Shown in pieces: positions 1 through 5,463 of a DNA stretch of 17,534 bases. Origin of the DNA: an uncultured Oscillospiraceae bacterium (GTDB taxonomy: Bacteria > Bacillota > Clostridia > Oscillospirales > Ruminococcaceae); NCBI GenBank assembly GCA_900539695.1, contig UQDG01000033.1:1-17534 (forward strand), read 5' to 3'. Positions within the stretch are counted from its first letter, which is position 1, and every line of letters begins with the position of its first letter. Both the position numbers and the translations under genes were made by a program. The notes beneath the pieces are model-generated. The model did not search any database. It saw only the letters and a list, made by a program, of their open reading frames with translations, and was not told where the DNA came from.

Positions 1-1
1 T

Positions 2-24
2 CCTAGGGGCGAGTAGCCCCTAGG
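2..24. repeat. Short perfect inverted repeat
   Basis: Arms CCTAGGGGC (2-10) and GCCCCTAGG (16-24) pair perfectly around a 5-nt loop (GAGTA). There is no T-tract on either side, so a terminator is not obvious. It lies at the window edge and may belong to a longer element that starts outside. Function unknown. Confidence 0.5.
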
Positions 25-65
25 CCGGGCCTCCCGCGCTATCGGAAGTAGCGGGGACTTTTTCG

Positions 66-91
66 GTTCCTTTTGGGTCTCCAAAAGGAAC
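66..91. repeat. 11-bp hairpin related to A/T-rich palindromic repeats
   Basis: GTTCCTTTTGG (66-76) and CCAAAAGGAAC (81-91) form a perfect 11-bp stem with a GTCT loop. The arm resembles the TTTTGGTCCTTTTC arm of the palindromic element near 15735-15765, so the two may belong to one dispersed repeat family; that link is inference. Together with the hairpins at 2-24 and 121-145 it makes the glgP downstream region unusually rich in secondary structure. Confidence 0.5.
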
Positions 92-120
92 ACATAAAAA
101 GCAGGATGCTGTTATAAAGA

Positions 121-145
121 AGGGCCACCGCAGGGTGGTGGCCCT
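121..145. repeat. GC-rich hairpin downstream of glgP
   Basis: AGGGCCACC (121-129) pairs perfectly with GGTGGCCCT (137-145) around a 7-nt loop. Read on the minus strand it follows the main glgP terminator by about 30 nt and is trailed only by TTCTTTAT, so it could be a weak back-up terminator or a transcript-end stabiliser. Confidence 0.4.
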
Positions 146-172
146 GACCAAGCCGCAACATAAAATAAAAAG

Positions 173-208
173 CAAAAAAAGAAACACCCCGCCGTTCCCG
201 GCAGGGTG
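173..208 (-). terminator. Intrinsic terminator of glgP
   Basis: On the minus strand, 39 nt past the glgP stop codon, a 10-bp stem (CACCCTGCCG/CGGCGGGGTG, one G-U pair, plus-strand 185-208) is closed by a GGAA tetraloop. It is followed directly by TTTCTTTTTTT (plus-strand 174-184). Stem, stable loop and U-tract are all canonical for a Rho-independent terminator. Confidence 0.85.
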
Positions 209-246
209 CCCCGAATAAGGAAAAAAGTAGGAGGAGATTGGTTAAG

Positions 247-2508
247 TTACTTGCCCAGGTGCCAGATGTCGGCATCGTACTCGGCAATGGTACGGTCGCT
301 GCTGAACATGCCCGCCTTGGCGATGTTGATCAGGCACTTGCGGCGCCAGCCCAGCGGGTCGTAGGCGTAGTCGGCCAGGGCCTGGCCCTTGCGCACCACG
401 TAGGCGTTGAAGTCCGGCAGGGTCTGGAACCAATCCTTGTGGATCAGCTCGTCGTGCAGGCGCTGCAGGTTCTCGGCATTGCCGGCGGCCAGCATTTCGG
501 GGCCGGTCAGGAAGTCGATGGCGCGGCGGATGTTGGGGTCGCCCTCGTACCACTGGGCGGCGCAGTAATCGGCGGCCTCGTAACGGTGGATGACCTGGTC
601 GGAGGTCTGGCCGAAGATGTAGATATTGTCGTTGCCCACCTGCTGGCTGATCTCGACGTTGGCGCCGTCCATGGTGCCCAGGGTCAGGGCGCCGTTCAGC
701 ATGAACTTCATGTTGCCGGTGCCGGAAGCCTCCTTGGAGGCCAGGGAGATCTGCTCGGACAGGTCGCAGGCGGGGATGAGCTTCTCGGCGGCGGTGACGT
801 TGTAGTTCTCCACAAACACCACCTGCAGCCAGGGGCTGACCTCGGGGTCAGCGGCGATGACCTTGGACAGGGTCAGCAGGGCGTGGATGATGTCCTTGGC
901 GATGATGTACGCCGGGGCGGCCTTGGCGCCGAAGATGCTGACCAGCGGGGTAGCCGGGGTGTGGCCGGCCTTGATCTCGTAATACTGGTGGATGAGGTAG
1001 AGCAGGTTGAGCTGCTGGCGCTTGTACTCATGCAGGCGCTTGGACTGGATGTCGAACATGGCGTCGGTGTTGACGGTCACGCCCTGGGTGCGCTGCAGCC
1101 AGTCGGCCAGCGCCTTCTTGTTGTCAGCCTTCACCTTGGAGAAGCGCTGCAGCATGTCCACGTCGTCCTTGTAGGCCAGCAGCTTTTCCAGCTCAGTGGC
1201 ATCCTTGCGGAAGCCGGAGCCGATGAGCTCCTCGATCAGGCTGGTCAGGGCGGGGTCGCACTCCAGCAGCCAGCGGCGGAAGGTGATGCCGTTTGTCTTA
1301 TTGTTGAATTTCTCGGGGTACAGCTCGTAGAAACCGTGCAGCTCGGAGTTCTTCAGGATCTCGGTGTGCAGGTAGGCCACGCCGTTGGTGGAGTGGGTGA
1401 AGTGGATGTCCATGTGGGCCATGTGGACGCGGTCGTCCTTGTCGATGATGGCCAGGCTCTCGTCCTCGGTGCGGGTGCGGGCCAGCTCGTCCAGCTTCTC
1501 AATAATGGGCATCAGCTGCGGGACCACGGCATCCAGGTAGGCGCGGGGCCACTTCTCCAGGGCTTCGGCCAGGATGGTGTGGTTGGTGTAGGCGCAGGTC
1601 TTGGTGACAATTTCCACAGCTTCGTCAAATTCAATGCCCTTCTCGCCCAGCAGGCGGATCAGCTCGGGGATGACCATGCTGGGATGGGTGTCGTTGATCT
1701 GGATGGCGGCGTAGTCGGCCAGGTCGTGGTAGTTGCAGCCGCGGGCGGCGCACTCGGCCAGGATGAGCTGGGCACCGGCACTGACCATCAGGTATTGCTG
1801 GTAAACGCGCAGGCGGCGGCCGGCCTCGTCGCTGTCATCGGGGTACAGGAACAGCGTCAGGTTCTTGTCGATGTCGGTCTTGTCAAACTGGATGCCGTCA
1901 TGGACAATCGTCTCATCGATGGTGTCCAGGTCGAACAGGTTCAGGGTGTTGGTGCGGCCCTGGTAGCCGGTGACGGCCAGCTTGTACAGGCGGGCGGTGT
2001 ACTCCTTGCCGGCCAGCTCGACCGGGTAGGTAATGTCGGTCTTTTCGGCCCAGCTGTGGTTGGTCAGCCAGGGGTCGGGCAGCTCGTTCTGCACGCCATT
2101 CGCGAAGGACTGGTGGAACAGGCCGAAGTGGTAACGCAGGCCCACGCCGTCGCCGGGCAGGTTGAGGGTGGCCAGCGAATCCAGGAAGCAGGCGGCCAGG
2201 CGGCCCAGACCGCCGTTGCCAAGGCTCGGCTCCGGCTCAACTTCCTCAATGTCGGACAGGCTCTTGCCCGCAGCGGCCAAAGCGTCGCGGACGTCATCGT
2301 ACAGCCCTAAGTTGATCAGGTTGTTGGACAGCAGCTTGCCGATCAGGAACTCGGCGCTGATGTAGTAGAGCTTGCGGCCGGTGACGGGCCGGACCCTCTC
2401 GGCGCTCTGCTCGCGGACGATGTCCAGCAGGGCGAGGTAGATCTCCTGGTCGGTGCTTTCGGCCAGGGCTTTGCCGGTCAGGGCTTCGATGGCAGCGGTC
2501 ATATTCAT
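247..2508 (-). CDS. glgP: Glycogen phosphorylase (GT35)
   Basis: Phosphorolyses alpha-1,4-glucan to glucose-1-phosphate in the cytoplasm; the main enzyme of glycogen breakdown. The protein shows the family blocks in order: [10 protein letters not shown] near the N-terminus, [19 protein letters not shown], the [10 protein letters not shown] block, and the pyridoxal-phosphate site [12 protein letters not shown] with Lys601 as the cofactor lysine. At about 753 residues it is slightly shorter than enterobacterial GlgP/MalP but fits the compact clostridial form. I chose the ATG at 2508 because the GGAGGG ribosome site lies 8-9 nt upstream; another in-frame ATG at 2523 overlaps that site and would add five residues (MEGYV). 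The gene is divergent from an AraC-type regulator and ends at a strong terminator. Pullulanase, its natural partner for branch removal, is encoded about 3 kb away. Substrate preference (glycogen or maltodextrin) cannot be told from sequence alone. Confidence 0.96.
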   Translation of the reverse strand: MNMTAAIEALTGKALAESTDQEIYLALLDIVREQSAERVRPVTGRKLYYISAEFLIGKLLSNNLINLGLYDDVRDALAAAGKSLSDIEEVEPEPSLGNGGLGRLAACFLDSLATLNLPGDGVGLRYHFGLFHQSFANGVQNELPDPWLTNHSWAEKTDITYPVELAGKEYTARLYKLAVTGYQGRTNTLNLFDLDTIDETIVHDGIQFDKTDIDKNLTLFLYPDDSDEAGRRLRVYQQYLMVSAGAQLILAECAARGCNYHDLADYAAIQINDTHPSMVIPELIRLLGEKGIEFDEAVEIVTKTCAYTNHTILAEALEKWPRAYLDAVVPQLMPIIEKLDELARTRTEDESLAIIDKDDRVHMAHMDIHFTHSTNGVAYLHTEILKNSELHGFYELYPEKFNNKTNGITFRRWLLECDPALTSLIEELIGSGFRKDATELEKLLAYKDDVDMLQRFSKVKADNKKALADWLQRTQGVTVNTDAMFDIQSKRLHEYKRQQLNLLYLIHQYYEIKAGHTPATPLVSIFGAKAAPAYIIAKDIIHALLTLSKVIAADPEVSPWLQVVFVENYNVTAAEKLIPACDLSEQISLASKEASGTGNMKFMLNGALTLGTMDGANVEISQQVGNDNIYIFGQTSDQVIHRYEAADYCAAQWYEGDPNIRRAIDFLTGPEMLAAGNAENLQRLHDELIHKDWFQTLPDFNAYVVRKGQALADYAYDPLGWRRKCLINIAKAGMFSSDRTIAEYDADIWHLGK

Positions 2509-2563
2509 AACGTATCCCTCCATGTGGTTTGCGTTTGGCTTTCTGTTTGTTTGCTATGCTTAA

Positions 2564-2571
2564 GGTATACC
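2564..2571. promoter_or_regulatory. Palindrome GGTATACC in the glgP-araC divergent region
   Basis: An 8-bp perfect palindrome sits midway between the two divergent genes. On the minus strand it reads TGTGGTATACC, which could be an extended -10 (TGG-TATACC) for glgP, but no convincing -35 precedes it. It may equally be half of a regulator site. No other glgP promoter was recognised in the gap. Confidence 0.3.
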
Positions 2572-2591
2572 ACATTTTTAGGGCCGGATTC

Positions 2592-2621
2592 TTGCGTTAT
2601 CCCTGCAACTTATGGTACAAT
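2592..2621 (+). promoter_or_regulatory. Sigma-A type promoter of the AraC-family gene
   Basis: TTGCGT (2592-2597) and TACAAT (2616-2621) are separated by 18 nt. The -10 is extended by a TGG directly upstream (TATGGTACAAT). Transcription would start at about 2628, leaving a very short leader before the ATG at 2643. Confidence 0.6.
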
Positions 2622-2642
2622 CCTATCATGGAGGGCGAAAAT

Positions 2643-3500
2643 ATGGAAAATCAACCAACTTTGCGGGAGACCAAAAAGCACGGCGCAGCGTGGTTCCCGT
2701 TCAACATCTATCCCTGCGCCATCCCGCAGGATTTTACCCAGGTGGCCCTGCACTGGCAGGACAGCATGGAGCTGGTGTTCGTAAAAAAAGGACGCGGCAT
2801 CGTGCAGGCGGGGCTGACCAGCTACACCGCCGCGGCGGGGGACATCTATGTGTTTGCCCCCGGCGTACTGCACGCCCTGCGCCAGCTGGACAATGAGCGG
2901 ATGGAGTACGAAAATATCATTTTCGATTTGGAGCTGCTGGGCGGCAGCGGCGACGTGGCGGCGGAAAAATACCTGCTGCCCCTGCAAAGCGGCCGCCTGG
3001 CCCTGCCCATGCGTTTAACGCCCGATGATTGGAGTTATGACTGGGCGGCAAACTGTCTGCGCGCAGCCGAGGAATTTAATAAGATAAAGGACATTGGCTA
3101 TGAGCTGTGCATAAAGGGCGAACTGCTGTTGTTTTTGGCGGCTTTGGTGGGCCGCGAAGGCGACCTGCCCCCCGTCGACAACGCCGACACCCGGCGGTTA
3201 AAGACGGCTTTGCAGCTGGTGGAGGAGCACTACATGGAAGATATTTCCATCGACCGCGCGGCCGCCGCCTGCGGGTGCAGTGCCAGCCACTTTATGCGGT
3301 GGTTCAAGGCCATGACGGCCCAGAGCTTTACCGCGTTTTTGAATGAGCACCGGCTCAATGCGGCGGCGGCGGCCTTACGCGCGGGGGATGATACCGTGTT
3401 GGCGATTGCGGAAAGCTGCGGGTTTGAAAACCTTTCCTATTTTAATAGAATGTTTAAGAGGAAGTTTGGGTTGACACCCCGGGAGTACCGCGGGAGATAA
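2643..3500 (+). CDS. AraC-family transcriptional regulator
   Basis: A one-component regulator of 285 residues. The N-terminal part (about 1-140) looks like a cupin sensor: HWQDSMELVFVKKGRGIVQ, then a glycine-rich turn and FAPGVLHALRQ. The last about 100 residues are a double helix-turn-helix with the family signatures AAACGCSASHFMRWFK and IAESCGFENLSYFNRMFKRKFGLTPREYR. I chose the ATG at 2643 because GGAGGG (2630-2635) lies 7 nt upstream; an in-frame ATG at 2628 overlaps this site and would add MEGEN. It has its own promoter and lies divergent from glgP, so control of glgP or other glucan genes is a reasonable inference from position. The effector is unknown; AraC proteins of this shape usually sense sugars. 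Confidence 0.93.
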   Translation: MENQPTLRETKKHGAAWFPFNIYPCAIPQDFTQVALHWQDSMELVFVKKGRGIVQAGLTSYTAAAGDIYVFAPGVLHALRQLDNERMEYENIIFDLELLGGSGDVAAEKYLLPLQSGRLALPMRLTPDDWSYDWAANCLRAAEEFNKIKDIGYELCIKGELLLFLAALVGREGDLPPVDNADTRRLKTALQLVEEHYMEDISIDRAAAACGCSASHFMRWFKAMTAQSFTAFLNEHRLNAAAAALRAGDDTVLAIAESCGFENLSYFNRMFKRKFGLTPREYRGR

Positions 3501-3517
3501 TATGAATCGTGCGCCGC

Positions 3518-3556
3518 CCGGCGGTTGCCACCGTTCGCCCCTCTCCTTTTTTATCT
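3518..3556 (+). terminator. Probable weak terminator after the AraC gene
   Basis: CGGT (3522-3525) and ACCG (3530-3533) form a short GC stem that can be extended imperfectly by GGCG/CGCC pairing. A pyrimidine run containing six T (CTCTCCTTTTTTATC) follows. It is placed 20-50 nt past the AraC stop, where a terminator is expected, but the stem is short. Confidence 0.4.
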
Positions 3557-3558
3557 TA

Positions 3559-3640
3559 ACAACTGCCAAACAACTATATAAAGTTGTGAATACACCTTGA
3601 TTTTTCGGTTGTGCTGCGCTATAATACCACTATAAGTTGT
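3559..3640. promoter_or_regulatory. Four ACAACT/AGTTGT motifs around the RepA-like gene promoter
   Basis: ACAACT occurs at 3559-3564 and 3570-3575, and its complement AGTTGT at 3582-3587 and 3635-3640. The middle two make an inverted repeat with a 6-nt spacer (ACAACT-ATATAA-AGTTGT). TATAAAGTTGTG and TATAAGTTGTG are near-identical longer copies on either side of the promoter. Such spacing is typical of operators, so repression of the downstream gene, perhaps by its own product, is plausible but unproven. Confidence 0.45.
3597..3625 (+). promoter_or_regulatory. Promoter of the RepA-like ATPase gene
   Basis: TTGATT (3597-3602) and a perfect TATAAT (3620-3625) are separated by exactly 17 nt. The predicted start at about 3632 gives a 40-nt leader that includes the AGTTGT copy at 3635 and the AAAGGAG ribosome site at 3660-3666. 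Confidence 0.75.
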
Positions 3641-3673
3641 GCACACCAAAGCTGCAGTGAAAGGAGAAATCAC

Positions 3674-4987
3674 ATGGAAGAAAACCAAACTGTCCCGGCA
3701 ATGATTCCCGAGGGGGATTTTGCGGTGTTTCTGGAGGGGGAGAAGGTGGAGACGCTGTTGTCGCCGCTGGGGTATGCCTATTGCGCCGAGGGCCAGGACG
3801 CCGACATCCGCGTGAAACGCCTGGAGCGCCTGGAAGTCACGGCCCGCCAGCGCGGCGCGACGCCGGCGCAGATGGAGGACTGGCACATGCTGCGAAACCG
3901 CGAGCTGGACGTCGAGTGGATGCTCAACCGCGACTCGGTGCGCAGCAAGGCACGCTGGGTGGCGCTGCAGGGCAGCCCGCTGCAAACCATCGCCAGCGTG
4001 CAGCCCCGCGAGGCCGAGTATCTTGCGGAACCCTACCTGCCCCGCGGCATGATCACCATTCTGGCCGGGCACGCGGGCCAGGGCAAAACCACGCTGGCAC
4101 TCTGGCTGGCCAGTCACGTGTCCAACGGCGACCTGATGCCCGGCGGCAAGCCCGGCAACGTCTACTATTTCACTACCGAAAACGACGAAAGCATCGTGCT
4201 GCGCCCCCGCCTGGAAGCCATGGACGCCCGGCTGGACAGGGTCATGGTCATGCGGTCCGATGCCCGCCAGCTGACCCTGACCGACCCGCGGCTGTTTGAG
4301 ATGCACAAAATTTTCGGTGGCAAGCCGGACCTCATCGTATTTGACCCTGTGCAAAGCTACGTGGGCAAAAAGCTGGACATGAACCGTACCGACGATGTGC
4401 GCTTCATGATGGACAACCTGAACAAGCTGCTGCACGCCACCAACGCCGCCGTGGTGCTGATTTGCCACACCAAAAAAGCCCCGATGGGCTTTAACGGACG
4501 GCCCTGCGAGCTGATCAACGGTTCCAGCGATTTCGTCAACGCGGCCCGCAGCGTCTGCTTTTTGGGGCGCGACCCCGCCCGGCCGGACGTCTGTGTGGTG
4601 GCCCAGGAGAAGAACTCGCTGGGGATGCCGGGGGCCAGCCTGGCCTTTACCATCGGTGAGGACGGCGCGGTGCATTGGAGCGACGAGGAATGTGAGCTGA
4701 CCGCCGCGCAGATTTTGACCTACAGCAACGAAAAGCGCCGCCACGCCGCCAGCCCCAGTGAGCGGGCCCAGGCGGTGATGCGCCGGATGCTGATGGAGAA
4801 CAAAACGATGCAAAGCAGCGATGTGCTGGCGGCCTGTGAGAAACAGGGTATCAGCCGCGCAACGGTCTACCGTGCGCGCAAGGGCCTGCCGATACAGGAA
4901 GAACGCAGCGGCAGGGAAAAATATTGGAGCCTGTCCGATGCGTCTCAAATGTCTCAAACCCCGGTGCAGGGGAAAGCTGAGACATGA
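3674..4987 (+). CDS. RepA-like AAA/RecA-fold ATPase with C-terminal winged helix
   Basis: A 437-residue protein of the plasmid RepA / AAA_25 type (RecA-fold hexameric helicase or helicase-loader relatives). Residues 1-115 are uncharacterised. A Walker A loop GHAGQGKTT (132-140, Lys138) follows the typical lead-in PRGMITILAG; a Walker B strand DLIVFDPVQSYVG contains Asp224; a RecA-like sensor strand AAVVLICHTKK and the motif NGSSDFVNAARS follow. The last about 80 residues contain a probable winged helix (SSDVLAACEKQGISRATVYRARKGL, then a wing ending EKYWSL). I chose the ATG at 3674 because AAAGGAG sits 7 nt upstream. Such proteins normally belong to plasmids, phages or conjugative elements, yet here none of their usual partners (integrase, relaxase, partition genes) is visible. 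The final codons already contain copies of the GTCTCA repeat that continues downstream, which suggests an initiator acting on these repeats. Confident of the ATPase family, not of the role. Confidence 0.82.
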   Translation: MEENQTVPAMIPEGDFAVFLEGEKVETLLSPLGYAYCAEGQDADIRVKRLERLEVTARQRGATPAQMEDWHMLRNRELDVEWMLNRDSVRSKARWVALQGSPLQTIASVQPREAEYLAEPYLPRGMITILAGHAGQGKTTLALWLASHVSNGDLMPGGKPGNVYYFTTENDESIVLRPRLEAMDARLDRVMVMRSDARQLTLTDPRLFEMHKIFGGKPDLIVFDPVQSYVGKKLDMNRTDDVRFMMDNLNKLLHATNAAVVLICHTKKAPMGFNGRPCELINGSSDFVNAARSVCFLGRDPARPDVCVVAQEKNSLGMPGASLAFTIGEDGAVHWSDEECELTAAQILTYSNEKRRHAASPSERAQAVMRRMLMENKTMQSSDVLAACEKQGISRATVYRARKGLPIQEERSGREKYWSLSDASQMSQTPVQGKAET

Positions 4988-5029
4988 GATATATTGATAT
5001 AATACGTTGGTATGATGTTTATTACAAAT

Positions 5030-5067
5030 AAATAAGTCTCATGGCTTATAAGATGAGACTTATTTTG
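5030..5067 (+). terminator. Possible terminator of the RepA-like gene, built from two GTCTCA sites
   Basis: AAATAAGTCTCAT (5030-5042) and ATGAGACTTATTT (5053-5065) form a 13-bp perfect stem around a 10-nt loop, itself containing the palindrome CTTATAAG. The descending arm ends in TTATTTT. It lies 43 nt past the stop codon and could end transcription, but the stem is AT-rich and the same sequence may act as a protein site. Confidence 0.4.
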
Positions 5068-5119
5068 CAGGGGCGTTTGCGTGGCCGCACACTTGGCGGG
5101 CGCTTTGTGCGCCCCTGCA
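5066..5119. repeat. GC-rich stem-loop at the centre of the iteron-like array
   Basis: TGCAGGGGCG (5066-5075) pairs perfectly with CGCCCCTGCA (5110-5119). The 34-nt interior is also GC-rich and can pair further. It is a sharp GC island in an otherwise AT-rich gap, close to the centre of symmetry of the surrounding repeat array (about 5102), with one inverted GTCTCA pair on each side. Confidence 0.55.
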
Positions 5120-5274
5120 GCTATGTAAAAAATAGCAGATACGGTCGTTTCTCTATTGGCAATATGTCTCACTTTATTTTAGTTGAGACATAATAAATAC
5201 ATAGATACGTATAATTCTCATGTCTCATTTCTTACTCTATCCAGCAATACGAAATGATACATATAAGGGCAGGC

Positions 5275-5338
5275 CGGAAGGCACTTTTGCAGTTACAAGG
5301 TATAGGGTAATACCTTGTAACTGCAAAAGTGCTTTCCG
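5275..5338. repeat. 29-bp near-perfect hairpin upstream of pullulanase
   Basis: Arms 5275-5303 and 5310-5338 pair over 29 bp with a single G-T pair and a 6-nt loop (AGGGTA); the inner 23 bp are perfect. There is no T-tract after the stem on either strand, so it is not an ordinary terminator. It marks the boundary between the RepA-like module and the pullulanase promoter region. It could be a small palindromic mobile element, an end of the inserted module or a recombination site. Neither arm has another copy in this window that I can see. Confidence 0.75.
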
Positions 5339-5373
5339 CTTTCCACCGCCAGGCCACCCAAAACACGGCAAAA

Positions 5374-5404
5374 AGTAAGCGCTTTCGCTCGGAAACGGTT
5401 GCGC
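5374..5404. promoter_or_regulatory. LacI/CcpA-type operator (cre-like) upstream of pullulanase
   Basis: AGTAAGCGCTTTCG (5374-5387) contains the central AAGCGCTT and matches the catabolite-response consensus TGAAARCGYTTWCW at 11 of 14 positions. A weaker relative, CGGAAACGGTTGCG, starts at 5390 and covers the -35 hexamer. Both lie just upstream of or on the promoter, a placement that fits control by CcpA or another LacI-family repressor. The family that binds is inferred from the consensus only. Confidence 0.5.
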
Positions 5405-5427
5405 ACGGGCGGGGAATCAGGTATAAT
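5399..5427 (+). promoter_or_regulatory. Promoter of the pullulanase gene
   Basis: TTGCGC (5399-5404) and a perfect TATAAT (5422-5427) are separated by 17 nt. The start would be near 5434, giving a leader of about 30 nt to the ATG at 5464 with AAGGAG at 5449-5454. Confidence 0.75.
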
Positions 5428-5463
5428 GAAAATATCTTGCACAATCTTAAGGAGCGATTGCAC

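Larger units (their letters stand above)
4942..5228. repeat. Iteron-like GTCTCA/TGAGAC array, possible origin
   Basis: GTCTCA occurs at 4942, 4951, 5036, 5166 and 5222, and TGAGAC at 4978, 5054 and 5184: eight exact sites in 287 bp, where chance predicts far fewer than one. One-mismatch copies TGAGAT (4985) and TTCTCA (5215) add two. The sites are organised: a 9-bp tandem pair (4942/4951); a 7-bp tandem pair TGAGACATGAGAT (4978-4990), mirrored by TTCTCATGTCTCA (5215-5227); and two inverted pairs with the same 18-bp offset (5036/5054 and 5166/5184). The inverted pair at 5030-5042/5053-5065 is a 13-bp perfect inverted repeat. The background is AT-rich. The layout resembles iterons of a replication origin next to its initiator gene, or a set of regulatory operators. 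Confidence 0.7.

Noticed and set aside
1908..1913. A lone GTCTCA inside glgP
   Set aside because: A single 6-mer in a 2.3-kb coding region is expected by chance and is far from the array.
238..2310. A 690-codon open frame on the plus strand opposite glgP
   Set aside because: Its product is low-complexity Val/Gly/Leu/Gln-rich with no domain, and it mirrors glgP codons; this is the usual antisense shadow in GC-rich coding DNA.
3551..4957. A 468-codon minus-strand frame opposite the RepA-like gene
   Set aside because: His/Gln/Ala-rich shadow without domain or ribosome site; the plus strand has Walker motifs, promoter and ribosome site.
4942..5228. A CRISPR array reading of the GTCTCA repeats
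   Set aside because: The repeated unit is only 6-9 bp, occurs in both orientations, with irregular gaps and no cas genes.
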